Notes under the pieces: generated by a model | What the model was told of the DNA's origin: nothing | Databases searched by the model: none | Seen by the model: only the letters and a program-made list of their open reading frames with translations | Made by a program: the position numbers and the translations under genes | DNA from: DATAEK01 sp036258055 | GTDB taxonomy: Bacteria > Acidobacteriota > Vicinamibacteria > Vicinamibacterales > 2-12-FULL-66-21 | NCBI GenBank assembly: GCA_036258055.1 | Contig: DATAEK010000407.1 | Span: 1 to 47,342, forward strand | Length of the DNA: 47,342 bases | Direction: 5' to 3' | Part shown: positions 25,235-33,224 of the stretch, piece after piece | How positions within the stretch are numbered: the first letter of the stretch is position 1 | How the letters are laid out: every line of letters begins with the position of its first letter

Positions 25235-25804
25235 TCAATCGACTTCGGCCTCGGCCAGCAATCTGTGCACGGTCGCGATCGGCAGCCCGACCACGTTCGA
25301 CCAGGATCCCTCGATCCAGTCGATGTAGCGCGCCGCGCGTCCCTGGATGGCGTAGGCGCCGGCCTTGCCCTCTGGCTCTCCTGTCGCGATGTAGGCGGCA
25401 ATCTCGGCGTTCGACAATGGGACCACCCGGACCTGCGTCGTCACGACGTCAGAGACCTCGCGATTCCCGGCGCGCACGACAACCGCCGTCAAAACCCGAT
25501 GGGTCGCTCCCGACAACGCCACCAGCATCTCGCGCGCGTCCTCACGATCTCGCGGTTTGCCGAGGATTCGGCCATCGACGACCACGACCGTATCGGCGGC
25601 AAGCACGAGACTGGCGGACGCTTGGGGGGTCGCCGCAACGGCCTGAGCCTTCAGCTGAGCTACGCGCAGCGCATACGCCTCCGGCGTTTCGCCGTCGCGC
25701 CGCGTCTCGTCCACGTCTGCGGGCTGCGCGACGAAGTCGAAGCCCGCGGACGTGAGCAGCTCCGCGCGGCGAGGAGAGGCGGATGCGAGAACGATGCGTG
25801 CCAC
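25235..25804 (-). CDS. maf: Maf-like nucleoside triphosphate pyrophosphatase
   Basis: The protein has 189 residues, the family length. 'ASASPRRAELL' at the N-terminus, 'ADTVVVVDGRILGKP' and 'SWSNVVGLPI' are the Maf/HAM1-like signatures. Family members hydrolyse dTTP, UTP or modified nucleotides. It starts with GTG 25804. It lies 52 nt upstream of ccmE on the same strand and may be the first gene of the ccm transcript. That link is probably positional, not functional. Confidence 0.9.
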   Translation of the reverse strand: MARIVLASASPRRAELLTSAGFDFVAQPADVDETRRDGETPEAYALRVAQLKAQAVAATPQASASLVLAADTVVVVDGRILGKPRDREDAREMLVALSGATHRVLTAVVVRAGNREVSDVVTTQVRVVPLSNAEIAAYIATGEPEGKAGAYAIQGRAARYIDWIEGSWSNVVGLPIATVHRLLAEAEVD

Positions 25805-26060
25805 GACTCAGCGCCCTGAACAAAGGCCGGCGACCTGTTCGCGCATCCAGTCGACGTCGTCAGGCGCTGTCACTGTTTCTGTAGCTTATCGCGATCGCCA
25901 ATCCAAGCAGCTTGTTGCAAGTAACCAGCGGCGCGAGCGAACAGCCTCGAGCCGCAGCGAGCGCGAACGCGCGAGCTGCAGGCGTCTGGGGGTGGGGCCC
26001 AGACGCATTGAGAAAAGAAGCGCTGGCAGGTCGTGGGGGGTGGGGCCCCACGACAAACCG
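25805..26060. repeat. intergenic region with 15-mer repeat and paired hairpins
   Basis: No gene is supported; a 21-codon GTG frame on the minus strand is too short to call. CTTGTTGCAAGTAAC (25911-25925) is a 13/15 match to 12237-12251. Two perfect hairpins follow: 25982-26006 (arms GCGTCTGGG/CCCAGACGC) and 26030-26054 (arms GTCGTGGGG/CCCCACGAC). Both have the same 7-nt loop GGTGGGG. A third relative lies at 18775-18800 in the opposite orientation. Confidence 0.7.
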
Positions 26061-26072
26061 ATAATGGGTAAT

Positions 26073-26101
26073 TTGCCTCCGTCATCTCCGCCGCGTACAC
26101 T
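26073..26101 (+). promoter_or_regulatory. promoter of the DUF721-thiolase genes
   Basis: TTGCCT (26073-26078) and TACACT (26096-26101) are 17 nt apart. The predicted start, near 26108, would leave a leader of only about 6 nt before ATG 26114, with no room for a Shine-Dalgarno sequence. Confidence 0.55.
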
Positions 26102-26113
26102 GACTTCCGGGTC

Positions 26114-26392
26114 ATGCAGCCCATCCAGCAGTTTTCTTCTCGCGTCCTCTCGGAACTCATTCGGCGGCAACCGGCGTCACAAGAGAAGACGGCGTTTGCG
26201 TGGCAGCTTGCGGTGGGGCCCGCGCTCGCGCGCGTGACGACCGTCGAGTTGGCGCAGGATGTCCTGCGTGTGCGCGTGTCAGATGCCCGGTGGATGGTCG
26301 AGGTCCGCCGCGCGCGTCCACTCGTCCTCACCCGGTTGCAGCAGCTGCTCGGCCCCGACGCGGTGACCCGCATCGACATCGACTCGTTATGA
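26114..26392 (+). CDS. DUF721 (DciA-like) protein
   Basis: The protein has 92 residues. 'AFAWQLAVGPALARVTTVEL' and 'LRVRVSDARWMVEVRR' match the DUF721 core. DciA proteins of this family help load the replicative helicase DnaB in bacteria that lack DnaC or DnaI. At 92 residues it is a minimal form with only the DUF721 core. The thiolase ATG overlaps its stop (ATGA), so the two are translationally coupled, although no functional link is apparent. Confidence 0.75.
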   Translation: MQPIQQFSSRVLSELIRRQPASQEKTAFAWQLAVGPALARVTTVELAQDVLRVRVSDARWMVEVRRARPLVLTRLQQLLGPDAVTRIDIDSL

Positions 26393-27576
26393 CACTTCGC
26401 GATTCCGTCATCATTTCCGCTGTTCGTCTGCCAACTGGAAAGTTTCTCGGCGCCCTCAAGGACTTCACCGCTCCCCAGCTCGGGGCGCTCGTGGTGCGTG
26501 AGGCCGTCACGCGGGCCGGCATTGAACCCGCCAGCGTCGACGAGTGCATCATGGGCAACGTGATCCAGGCTGGTAACGGTCAGAATCCCGCCCGGCAGGC
26601 GGCGCTCAACGGCGGCCTGGCCGATCACGTCGCCGCGCTGACGATCAACAAGGTCTGCGGCTCCGGGCTCAAGGCGGTGATGCTCGCCGCACAGGGCATC
26701 GCCACGGGCGACATCGACATCGCCGTCGCCGGCGGCATGGAGTCGATGAGCAACGCGCCGTATCTGCTGCCGCGTGTGCGCGAGGGCCTGCGCATGGGCA
26801 ATGGCAAGATCATCGACTCGATGATCAACGACGGGCTGTGGTGCTCGTTCGAAGCGTGCCACATGGGGATATCCGGCGAAGTCGTGGCGGATCTCTACTC
26901 GGTCGGTCGCGAGGAACAGGACGCGTACGCCGTCGAGAGCCATAGGAAAGCGGCGGCGGCTACCCGTGACGGGTCCTTCCGCGACGAGATCCTGCCGGTT
27001 TCCATTCCGCAGAGGAAGGGTCAGGCACTCGTCGTCGATCGCGATGAGCCGATTCGAGAGGACACCACGGCCGAGACGCTCGCGGCGCTCAAGCCCGCGT
27101 TCAAGAAGGATGGAACCGTGACGGCGGGGAACGCGCCGGGCGTGAACGACGGCGCGGCGGCCCTCGTGGTGATGTCCGCCGAGACGGCGCGAACCCGCGG
27201 CCTCACGCCGATGGCACGGATCATCGGCCAGGCGACGAGCGGCCTCGCGCCGAAGATGGTGATGATGACGCCGGTCGAAGCGGTCCGGAAGGTCGCGTCG
27301 AAGATTGGCTGGAAGCTCGCGGACGTGGACCTCTTCGAGATCAACGAAGCGTTTTCGGTGCAGTTGGTCGCGGTGATGCGGGAGCTCGGCATCGATCCCG
27401 CGCGGGTGAACGTGCACGGCGGCGCCGTCGCGCTTGGGCATCCCATCGGCGCAAGCGGCGCTCGTGTCCTCACGACCCTGCTCTACGCGATGCGGCGCCG
27501 CAACGCCCGGCGTGGCATTGCGGCACTCTGTCTTGGCGGCGGCAACGGTGTGGCCCTCGCTGTCGAGCGCGTCTGA
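26389..27576 (+). CDS. acetyl-CoA acetyltransferase (thiolase)
   Basis: The protein has 395 residues, the normal thiolase length. The acyl-accepting Cys lies in 'NKVCGSGLKAV', the His in 'GGAVALGHPIGASGAR' and the second Cys in 'ALCLGGGNG', so the catalytic set is complete. It condenses two acetyl-CoA to acetoacetyl-CoA or cleaves 3-ketoacyl-CoA. The 3-hydroxyacyl-CoA dehydrogenase gene follows after 11 nt, which points to beta-oxidation or a butyryl-CoA-type route. ATG 26389 overlaps the DUF721 stop; the frame is open further upstream inside DUF721. Confidence 0.93.
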   Translation: MTLRDSVIISAVRLPTGKFLGALKDFTAPQLGALVVREAVTRAGIEPASVDECIMGNVIQAGNGQNPARQAALNGGLADHVAALTINKVCGSGLKAVMLAAQGIATGDIDIAVAGGMESMSNAPYLLPRVREGLRMGNGKIIDSMINDGLWCSFEACHMGISGEVVADLYSVGREEQDAYAVESHRKAAAATRDGSFRDEILPVSIPQRKGQALVVDRDEPIREDTTAETLAALKPAFKKDGTVTAGNAPGVNDGAAALVVMSAETARTRGLTPMARIIGQATSGLAPKMVMMTPVEAVRKVASKIGWKLADVDLFEINEAFSVQLVAVMRELGIDPARVNVHGGAVALGHPIGASGARVLTTLLYAMRRRNARRGIAALCLGGGNGVALAVERV

Positions 27577-27587
27577 GCAATCGACAC

Positions 27588-28439
27588 ATGCCAACAATCA
27601 CGCGAGTCGGCGTCGTCGGCGCCGGAACCATGGGGAACGGCATCGCGCAGGTGTTCGCGCAGTGCGGGTTCGACGTCCGGCTCGTGGACGCGGCGGGAGG
27701 CGCACTCGACCGGGCACGCGCCACAATCGAGAAGAGCCTCGCGAAGTTCGTCGAGAAGAACCGGATGACGGTCACGGACCGGGACGCGGCGCTCGCCCGC
27801 CTGTCCACGAGCACGAATCTCGACACCCTGGCGGATGTCGACTTCGTGGTGGAGGCCATCTTCGAGGACGCGCAGGTGAAGCGTGAGATCTTCGCGCGAC
27901 TCGATCAGACCACGCGACCCGACGTCATCCTCTCGTCGAACACGTCATCGATTTCCATCACCGTGCTCGGCGCGGCCACGACCCGCCCGGATCGCGTGCT
28001 GGGCATGCACTTCATGAACCCGGTGCCACTGATGGCCCTCGTGGAGTTGATTCGCGGTCAGGCGACGTCGCCGCAGACGATGATGACGGGCGCCGAGCTC
28101 TGTATCCGGCTGAACAAGACTGCCGTCGAAGCGGCCGACTACCCCGGCTTCATCGCCAACCGCGTGCTGATGCCGATGATCAACGAAGCGATTTTTGCGT
28201 TGATGGAAGGCGTCGGGACGGCGGACGCGATCGATACCGTCATGAAGCTCGGGATGAACCATCCCATGGGGCCCCTGACGCTGGCGGACTTCATCGGCCT
28301 CGACGTGTGCCTCGCAATCCTGGAGGTGCTGCACGACGGGCTCGGTGATCCCAAGTACCGACCGTGCCCGCTCCTCCGGCGGATGGTGAACGCGGGTCAC
28401 CTCGGACGGAAGTCAGGCCAGGGCTTCTACAAGTACTGA
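27588..28439 (+). CDS. 3-hydroxyacyl-CoA (3-hydroxybutyryl-CoA) dehydrogenase
   Basis: The protein has 283 residues. The NAD-binding 'GVVGAGTMGNGIAQVFAQ' is near the N-terminus, followed by the catalytic region 'SSNTSSISIT' and 'GMHFMNPVPLMALVE'. The C-terminal 3HCDH domain ends 'GRKSGQGFYKY'. It oxidises 3-hydroxyacyl-CoA or reduces acetoacetyl-CoA, one step from the neighbouring thiolase. Length matches Hbd/PaaH-type single-function enzymes. Confidence 0.93.
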   Translation: MPTITRVGVVGAGTMGNGIAQVFAQCGFDVRLVDAAGGALDRARATIEKSLAKFVEKNRMTVTDRDAALARLSTSTNLDTLADVDFVVEAIFEDAQVKREIFARLDQTTRPDVILSSNTSSISITVLGAATTRPDRVLGMHFMNPVPLMALVELIRGQATSPQTMMTGAELCIRLNKTAVEAADYPGFIANRVLMPMINEAIFALMEGVGTADAIDTVMKLGMNHPMGPLTLADFIGLDVCLAILEVLHDGLGDPKYRPCPLLRRMVNAGHLGRKSGQGFYKY

Positions 28440-28460
28440 TCGGAGTCCGCACTCGAACGT

Positions 28461-28880
28461 ATGGATCGACTCCAGCCGCCGAGCGGCCGCGCGAAACAGA
28501 TCGCGTTGGGAGTGTGGAGCGCGATCGCCGTGCTCGGTACGATCGGTGTCTGGTCGTTTTCGTCCTACCTCGATTCCCTGACCGCGCTGGCCCGCACCGA
28601 TCGCGAAGCGGCCCTCGTGCAGTTTCGCTGGCGCGTGCTTCCCGTTTTCATCCTCCTCGTCATCGTCGCCGTCGTGGCGGGCGGAGTTCTCCTGCGACAG
28701 GGCGTGCGGATCGTGCGGCTGGGCGGAGTGCCGGCCACGGCTCGCAGCCTCGATGACGACCGCGCGGGTCCGCTGAGACGAGGCCCGGTCATCGGCTGGA
28801 TCCTCGCCGTTGCCGGCTTCCTCATGGCGAGCGTGCCGCTGGCCATGCTGTCACTGCTCTTCTGGCTGCTCGGACGATGA
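28461..28880 (+). CDS. membrane protein of unknown function
   Basis: The protein has 139 residues and three hydrophobic segments (about 15-35, 58-80 and 108-137), with a charged loop carrying 'ARTDREAALVQFRWRV'. I do not recognise a family. It follows the 3-hydroxyacyl-CoA dehydrogenase gene by 21 nt on the same strand and may be the last gene of that operon. Confidence 0.55.
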   Translation: MDRLQPPSGRAKQIALGVWSAIAVLGTIGVWSFSSYLDSLTALARTDREAALVQFRWRVLPVFILLVIVAVVAGGVLLRQGVRIVRLGGVPATARSLDDDRAGPLRRGPVIGWILAVAGFLMASVPLAMLSLLFWLLGR

Positions 28881-29048
28881 GCTGAGCCAAGAGCCGCGAG
28901 GGAAGCAGAAAACGCGCACAGGGGCTCATCGCGTGTCGCAACGGCTGCAATCCCGAACGGTTTTCGAATCGCCGAGGCGAAAGTCGGTAGCGGCACTTAA
29001 CTCGCGCCAAATCAGTCATCTACAGGCAGCGTGTGCACATTTTTGCGC

Positions 29049-29078
29049 TTGACTTTCTCCCCGGCACGCTCCTAGAAT
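29049..29078 (+). promoter_or_regulatory. recA promoter
   Basis: TTGACT (29049-29054) and TAGAAT (29073-29078) are 18 nt apart, giving a predicted start near 29085 and a 31-nt leader. I looked for a LexA operator around it and found no box I could support. Confidence 0.7.
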
Positions 29079-29115
29079 TCCCTGCGACGCTAGACGATTC
29101 TTTCAAGGAGCTCGA

Positions 29116-30177
29116 ATGCCCCCAGCTACAGACGAACGAAACGACCGCGAACGCCAGAAGGCGATCGAGCTGGCCGTCGGCCAGATCGAAAAGCAATTCG
29201 GCAAGGGCTCAATCATGCGGCTCGGCCAGAAGGACGCCGCGTATACGGTACCCGCCATCTCAACCGGCGCGGTGAGCCTGGATTATGCCCTCGGCATCGG
29301 CGGCGTTCCGCGCGGCCGCGTCGTGGAGATCTTCGGACCGGAGTCGTCTGGCAAGACCACGCTCTCGCTTCAGGTCATCGCCGAGGCGCAGAAGCTTGGG
29401 GGCATGGCCGCGTTTGTCGACGCGGAACACGCGCTCGATGCCCAGTACGCCAAGAAGCTGGGGGTGGACCTCGACAACCTCCTCGTCTCGCAGCCCGACA
29501 ACGGTGAACAGGCGCTCGAAATCGTCGAGGTTCTCGTCCGCTCGGGCGGTGTCGACGTCGTCGTGGTCGATTCGGTGGCCGCGCTCGTCCCGCGCGCCGA
29601 AATCGAAGGTGAAATGGGTGAGGCGCAGATGGGCCTGCAGGCCCGGCTGATGTCGCAGGCGCTCCGCAAGCTGACGGGCGTCGTGTCGAAGTCCAAGACC
29701 TGCCTGATTTTCATCAATCAGCTCCGCGAGAAGATTGGCGTGATGTTCGGCAACCCGGAGACCACGACCGGCGGCCGCGCGCTGAAGTTCTATGCGTCCG
29801 TCCGGATCGACATCCGCCGGATTGGGGCGATCAAGGACGGGGATGTCGTGGTCGGCGGTCGCACGCGGGTGAAGGTCGTCAAGAACAAGGTTGCGCCCCC
29901 GTTCCGCGAGGCTGAGTTCGACGTCATGTACGGCGAAGGCATCTCGCGTGAAGGCGATCTGCTGGATCTCGCGGTAGACCGGAAGCTGGTCGAAAAGAGC
30001 GGAACGTGGTTCGCGTTCGGCGGAGAGCGCCTGGGTCAGGGGCGCGAGAACGTCAAGCAGTTCCTCAAAGAGAACCCTGCCGTGTTCAAGGCGATCGAGG
30101 AGCGGGTCAGGAAAGAGCTGGGGATGGCGAGAGACGCCGAGGTCGCCGTCGCTGCCGCTGCCGGCGCCGCAGGCTAA
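29116..30177 (+). CDS. recA: recombinase RecA
   Basis: The protein has 353 residues. Walker A 'GPESSGKTT' lies at 74-82, the Walker B region reads 'VDVVVVDSVAAL' and 'FINQLREKIGVMFGNPETT' is the hallmark of RecA. It forms the strand-exchange filament, drives homologous recombination and stimulates LexA self-cleavage. The C-terminus is Ala-rich rather than acidic. AAGGAG lies 5 nt before ATG 29116. It ends 10 nt from the convergent ftsB-like gene. Confidence 0.98.
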   Translation: MPPATDERNDRERQKAIELAVGQIEKQFGKGSIMRLGQKDAAYTVPAISTGAVSLDYALGIGGVPRGRVVEIFGPESSGKTTLSLQVIAEAQKLGGMAAFVDAEHALDAQYAKKLGVDLDNLLVSQPDNGEQALEIVEVLVRSGGVDVVVVDSVAALVPRAEIEGEMGEAQMGLQARLMSQALRKLTGVVSKSKTCLIFINQLREKIGVMFGNPETTTGGRALKFYASVRIDIRRIGAIKDGDVVVGGRTRVKVVKNKVAPPFREAEFDVMYGEGISREGDLLDLAVDRKLVEKSGTWFAFGGERLGQGRENVKQFLKENPAVFKAIEERVRKELGMARDAEVAVAAAAGAAG

Positions 30178-30187
30178 CCTGCCTGCC

Positions 30188-30541
30188 CTACGGCTTCTTG
30201 TCTTTCACGATGACGAGGATTTCGCCCCGGCGGATCAATCCGAGATCCTGCCGGGCGACGTCCTCGATGGTCCGCGGATCTTCTCTCAACCGACGGATCC
30301 GTTCGCGCAACTGCCCATTTTCTGTTCGCAGCGAAGAAAGACTCGCCTGGCTGGCGCGGATCTGCCGGCGCGCGCGCAGGCTGTCCGCCAGGCCCTGCTC
30401 ACCGAATACCGAGCTGACGAACAGCACCAGCGCCGCAAACAGCAACGCGGCGTGAATCCAGGCACGTTCGTGCCGTCGCGGCTGGAGCTTCGTCGGCTCC
30501 GCTTCGGTTCGCACCGGTGCCAGACGCGCAGTGTGGTTCAT
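30188..30541 (-). CDS. ftsB: FtsB/DivIC-family septum formation initiator
   Basis: The protein is about 117 residues. A basic cytoplasmic start is followed by one membrane helix ('IHAALLFAALVLFVSSVFG') and a coiled coil ('SLRTENGQLRERIRRLRED'), then 'IEDVARQDLGLIRRGEILV', the signature of DivIC/FtsB. It joins FtsL and FtsQ in the divisome. The frame extends to 30628, but ATG 30541 gives the normal size and the upstream part is repeat sequence. It is convergent with recA. Confidence 0.85.
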   Translation of the reverse strand: MNHTARLAPVRTEAEPTKLQPRRHERAWIHAALLFAALVLFVSSVFGEQGLADSLRARRQIRASQASLSSLRTENGQLRERIRRLREDPRTIEDVARQDLGLIRRGEILVIVKDKKP

Positions 30542-30569
30542 CGGTTCGTCAACAGTATCCGAGAGCGAT

Positions 30570-30622
30570 AAAAAGTACAAGTGCAAAGTAGCGAATCGCG
30601 CAAAAAAGTACAAGTGAAAAGT
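30570..30622. repeat. imperfect direct repeat upstream of the ftsB-like gene
   Basis: A 20-mer beginning AAAAAGTACAAGTG occurs at 30570-30589 and again at 30603-30622, with one mismatch and starts 33 nt apart. It lies 28-81 nt upstream of the ftsB-like start. It could be an operator pair or a local duplication. Confidence 0.65.
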
Positions 30623-30661
30623 GCGCACCGAGACCGCGACGGGTTGAATGGCGAGCTCTGC

Positions 30662-30691
30662 TTGGTGGTTTCAGCGCGGGGCTGATATGAT
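30662..30691 (+). promoter_or_regulatory. promoter of tRNA-Phe
   Basis: TTGGTG (30662-30667) and TATGAT (30686-30691) are 18 nt apart. The predicted start near 30698 is about 23 nt before the mature tRNA. Confidence 0.6.
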
Positions 30692-30720
30692 CGCGTTTTG
30701 TCCAGGGCGGTTCATCGCGT

Positions 30721-30796
<76 letters not shown>

Positions 30797-30825
30797 TCTT
30801 CCATCCCAGAAGCATTCAGCCTCCG

Positions 30826-31338
30826 TCAGCGACTGTTCCCCGGCGGCGTCCAATAGTACGCGCGCCCCTGGTTCCAATTGACCGCGAAGATCAAATCGCC
30901 GCTCTTCGACTTGTACGCTCGAATCCCGGTCGTTCGAATGCCCTCGTCGTCGAGGCTGCCGCGCAGCAGGAGCGGCCACCACTCGATGCGGCCGGGCACA
31001 TCGCAGGTCTGCCCAGTCAACGAGATCTCCAGCGGATCCAGTTCCGACAGCAGCTGGTCGCGCTGATTAGGGGGAAAACTGAACAGCCCCCACCGCCGCT
31101 GCGTGTCGAGGTCCCTCGCCTCTCGCAGATCACGGGAGCCGGACGGCAGTTGGTCGGGCATCCGGCCGGGCGCGATCGCTCCGGCAGCCCGCGCTTCGTC
31201 GAGCGTGGCGTAGGAGCCGGTGACGACGTCGGCATTGCCGCAGCCGACGCCGATAATGGAGAACGCGAACGCGAGGCCGATCGCGAGACCCGATCGTCCA
31301 GGGCATCGCGCCTGATAAGGGGCGAACACGGTCGTCAC
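30826..31338 (-). CDS. hypothetical lipoprotein
   Basis: The protein is about 170 residues. After a basic N-terminus and a hydrophobic segment, 'IGVGC' fits a lipobox with the Cys near residue 33. The remainder is polar, with 'FPPNQRDQLLSELDPLEIS' and a Trp-rich end ('EWWPLL', 'AVNWNQGRAYYWTPP'). I do not recognise a family. GTG 31338 is chosen because it overlaps the TGA of the upstream nitrilase-family gene by 4 nt (GTGA); the frame is open to 31371. A function linked to that hydrolase is possible. Confidence 0.6.
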   Translation of the reverse strand: MTTVFAPYQARCPGRSGLAIGLAFAFSIIGVGCGNADVVTGSYATLDEARAAGAIAPGRMPDQLPSGSRDLREARDLDTQRRWGLFSFPPNQRDQLLSELDPLEISLTGQTCDVPGRIEWWPLLLRGSLDDEGIRTTGIRAYKSKSGDLIFAVNWNQGRAYYWTPPGNSR

Positions 31339-32177
31339 GCCCCGACGGTCCGCTCCGGTGCGCCCAGCCATGCCGAGTACAGCTCAGGACGGCGGTGCCG
31401 CAGGAACAGCCGGCGCGCGTGAGATGCGCCGACCTCGCCGGGATCGACGTCGGCCATCAGCAGCGACTCCTCGAGCCTGGCCGCACGGGCGATGACCCGT
31501 CCATCCGGCGCGGCCACGAACGACTCACCGGCAAACGTCAGGCACTCCTCGCGGCCGACCCGGTTGCAGAGCGCCACGAAGTAGCCATTCTGAAATGCCG
31601 CGACCTGGACTTCCGCCTCGTAGAGTCCCTCCGGCCACTCATCGAGCGCGCCGGCCTGCGGCACCACCACGAGCTCGGCGCCGCCAAGCGCGAGCGCGCG
31701 CATGTATTCCGGATAGTGACGGTCGTAACAGATCGCCACGCCGATCTGGCCCGCGGCCGTGCGATAGACGGGCGCTCCGGTATCGCCCGGCGTGTAGTAG
31801 CCCTGCTCGTGGAAGCAGGGATAGTCGGTGATGTGGATCATCCGCGTACGCCCGAGCAGCGAACCGTCCGCGTCGATGACCGGTGAACAGTCGAACGCTC
31901 GGGGACCGTCGCGCTCGTAGAGGTTCAGCACGACCACGACGCCAAGCGTTTTCGCCGCCCGGCAGAACGCGTCGGTTGTCGGACCAGGGACCGTCTCCGC
32001 GAGCTGCAGCGGATCCGATGACGCAGGGCGCTGCGGATGAAAGGGCTCGAACGCCAGCTCTGCGAACGACACGACGGTCGCTCCGCTTCGCGCCGCCTGT
32101 TCGAGCGCGGCCAGGCCGCGCTGAACGTTTTCCAGCTTGTTTTCGCTGGCCGGCTGCTGAATCAACGCAATCTTCAC
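31335..32177 (-). CDS. carbon-nitrogen hydrolase (nitrilase superfamily)
   Basis: The protein has 280 residues. The nucleophile region 'GVAICYDRHYPEY' (Cys150) and the Glu region 'FAELAFEPF' (Glu40) match N-carbamoylputrescine amidase and other branch members. The third catalytic residue, normally Lys in a YRKxH motif, is not present: the segment reads 'LGRTRMIHI', with Met113 at the usual Lys position. The start is GTG 32177 with a TAAGAT box 6 nt upstream. The lipoprotein gene overlaps its end by 4 nt. It either uses an Arg instead, or is inactive; the substrate is unknown. Confidence 0.82.
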   Translation of the reverse strand: MKIALIQQPASENKLENVQRGLAALEQAARSGATVVSFAELAFEPFHPQRPASSDPLQLAETVPGPTTDAFCRAAKTLGVVVVLNLYERDGPRAFDCSPVIDADGSLLGRTRMIHITDYPCFHEQGYYTPGDTGAPVYRTAAGQIGVAICYDRHYPEYMRALALGGAELVVVPQAGALDEWPEGLYEAEVQVAAFQNGYFVALCNRVGREECLTFAGESFVAAPDGRVIARAARLEESLLMADVDPGEVGASHARRLFLRHRRPELYSAWLGAPERTVGA

Positions 32178-32273
32178 GGGTCCATCTTACCTCTGTGACC
32201 GCGCAGTTCCGGCCGTAACCTCTCGGAAACAGTCAGCCCGTATGATCGACGCACGCCTCGAAAGGAGACTGCT

Positions 32274-33143
32274 ATGGGAGTGTTCACCGCGCTCGTGGTG
32301 ATCGGCCTTGCTCTGTCCACCCTCGCTCTGCGGCGCCGCGGCGCGACACCGGCACCGCGCCTCATCGGTCTGGTCGGGATTCTGATTGTCGTCGGGCTGT
32401 TGGGCATTCGTGCAGTGCGGGTCATCCCGGCCGGCCATGTCGGCGTCGTCGATCTCTTCGGGCGGGTCGCGCCCGAGACACTCAAAGCCGGAATCCAGAT
32501 TGTGAACCCGCTCGCACGCGTCGTTCCGCTGTCGATCAAGACGGAAGAGCTCAAGGAAGTGATGGACGTTCCCTCGAAGGAAGGGCTGTCGATGCAGATC
32601 GAGGTCAGCGTGCTCTTCCATCTGGATCCGGACAAGGCGTCGGACGTGTACCGGACGATTGGAGAAGAGTACGTCCGGGTGATCCTCGAGCCGCAGTTCC
32701 GATCGGTCACGCGCGGGGTCACCGCGGGCTACGAAGCCAAGGCGCTGTACACGTCCGAGCGCGAGCATCTCGCACAGGTGATCACCGACGACCTGCGCAC
32801 CCTTCTCGCGCCGCGCGGAGTTCAGATCGAGAGCACGCCTCTTCGCAAGCTCTCGCTCCCGGCGCGCATTACCACCGCCATCGAGGAGAAACTCAGCGCG
32901 GATCAGGAGAGTCAGCGCATGGAGTTCGTGCTGCTGAAGGAGAAACAAGAGGCCGAACGGAAACGCATCGAGGCAGGCGGCATCGCCGACTTCCAGCGCA
33001 TCGTGGCGCAGGGCATCAGCCAGGAGCTGCTGCGCTGGAAAGGAATCGAGGCAACGATGAAGGTCGCCGAGTCGCCGAACGCGAAGGTGATCCTGATTGG
33101 CGCCGGCAAGGACGGACTCCCGCTGATTCTCGGCGGCCAGTAG
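32274..33143 (+). CDS. SPFH/prohibitin-family membrane protein
   Basis: The protein has 289 residues. Two hydrophobic stretches near the N-terminus (about 2-18 and 29-50) precede an SPFH/band-7 domain (about 52-230) with 'RVIPAGHVGVVDLFG' and 'LEPQFRSVTRGVTAGYEA'. A helical region with 'KEKQEAERKRIEAGG' follows. Prohibitin-like proteins form large rings that organise membrane proteases such as FtsH. AAAGGAG lies 7 nt before the ATG. A -10-like TATGAT sits at 32241-32246 without a clear -35. Confidence 0.87.
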   Translation: MGVFTALVVIGLALSTLALRRRGATPAPRLIGLVGILIVVGLLGIRAVRVIPAGHVGVVDLFGRVAPETLKAGIQIVNPLARVVPLSIKTEELKEVMDVPSKEGLSMQIEVSVLFHLDPDKASDVYRTIGEEYVRVILEPQFRSVTRGVTAGYEAKALYTSEREHLAQVITDDLRTLLAPRGVQIESTPLRKLSLPARITTAIEEKLSADQESQRMEFVLLKEKQEAERKRIEAGGIADFQRIVAQGISQELLRWKGIEATMKVAESPNAKVILIGAGKDGLPLILGGQ

Positions 33144-33144
33144 A

Positions 33145-33222
33145 GTCCGGCTTTAGCCAGGCTTCAGCCGGACCCGTGGCGGCTTCAGCCGGACCTTGCG
33201 CGGCGTCCGGCTTCGGCCGGGC
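33145..33222. terminator. hairpin cluster between convergent genes
   Basis: GTCCGGCT (33145-33152) pairs perfectly with AGCCGGAC (33066+100 = 33166-33173). A second copy of the right arm lies at about 33184-33194, and CCGGC-TTCG-GCCGG (about 33207-33220) is a UUCG-tetraloop hairpin. They fill the gap between the SPFH gene and the ABC permease gene. Stable stems at convergent ends suggest bidirectional termination or mRNA end protection. There is no T-tract. Confidence 0.55.
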
Positions 33223-33224
33223 GT

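Noticed and set aside
25870..27597. 575-codon minus-strand frame opposite the thiolase gene
   Set aside because: It is the antisense shadow of a clear thiolase gene, is rich in His/Arg/Asp and shows no domain.
28881..29115. LexA/SOS box at recA
   Set aside because: I looked for the known LexA palindromes near the promoter and found none I could defend; Acidobacteriota may use a different motif.
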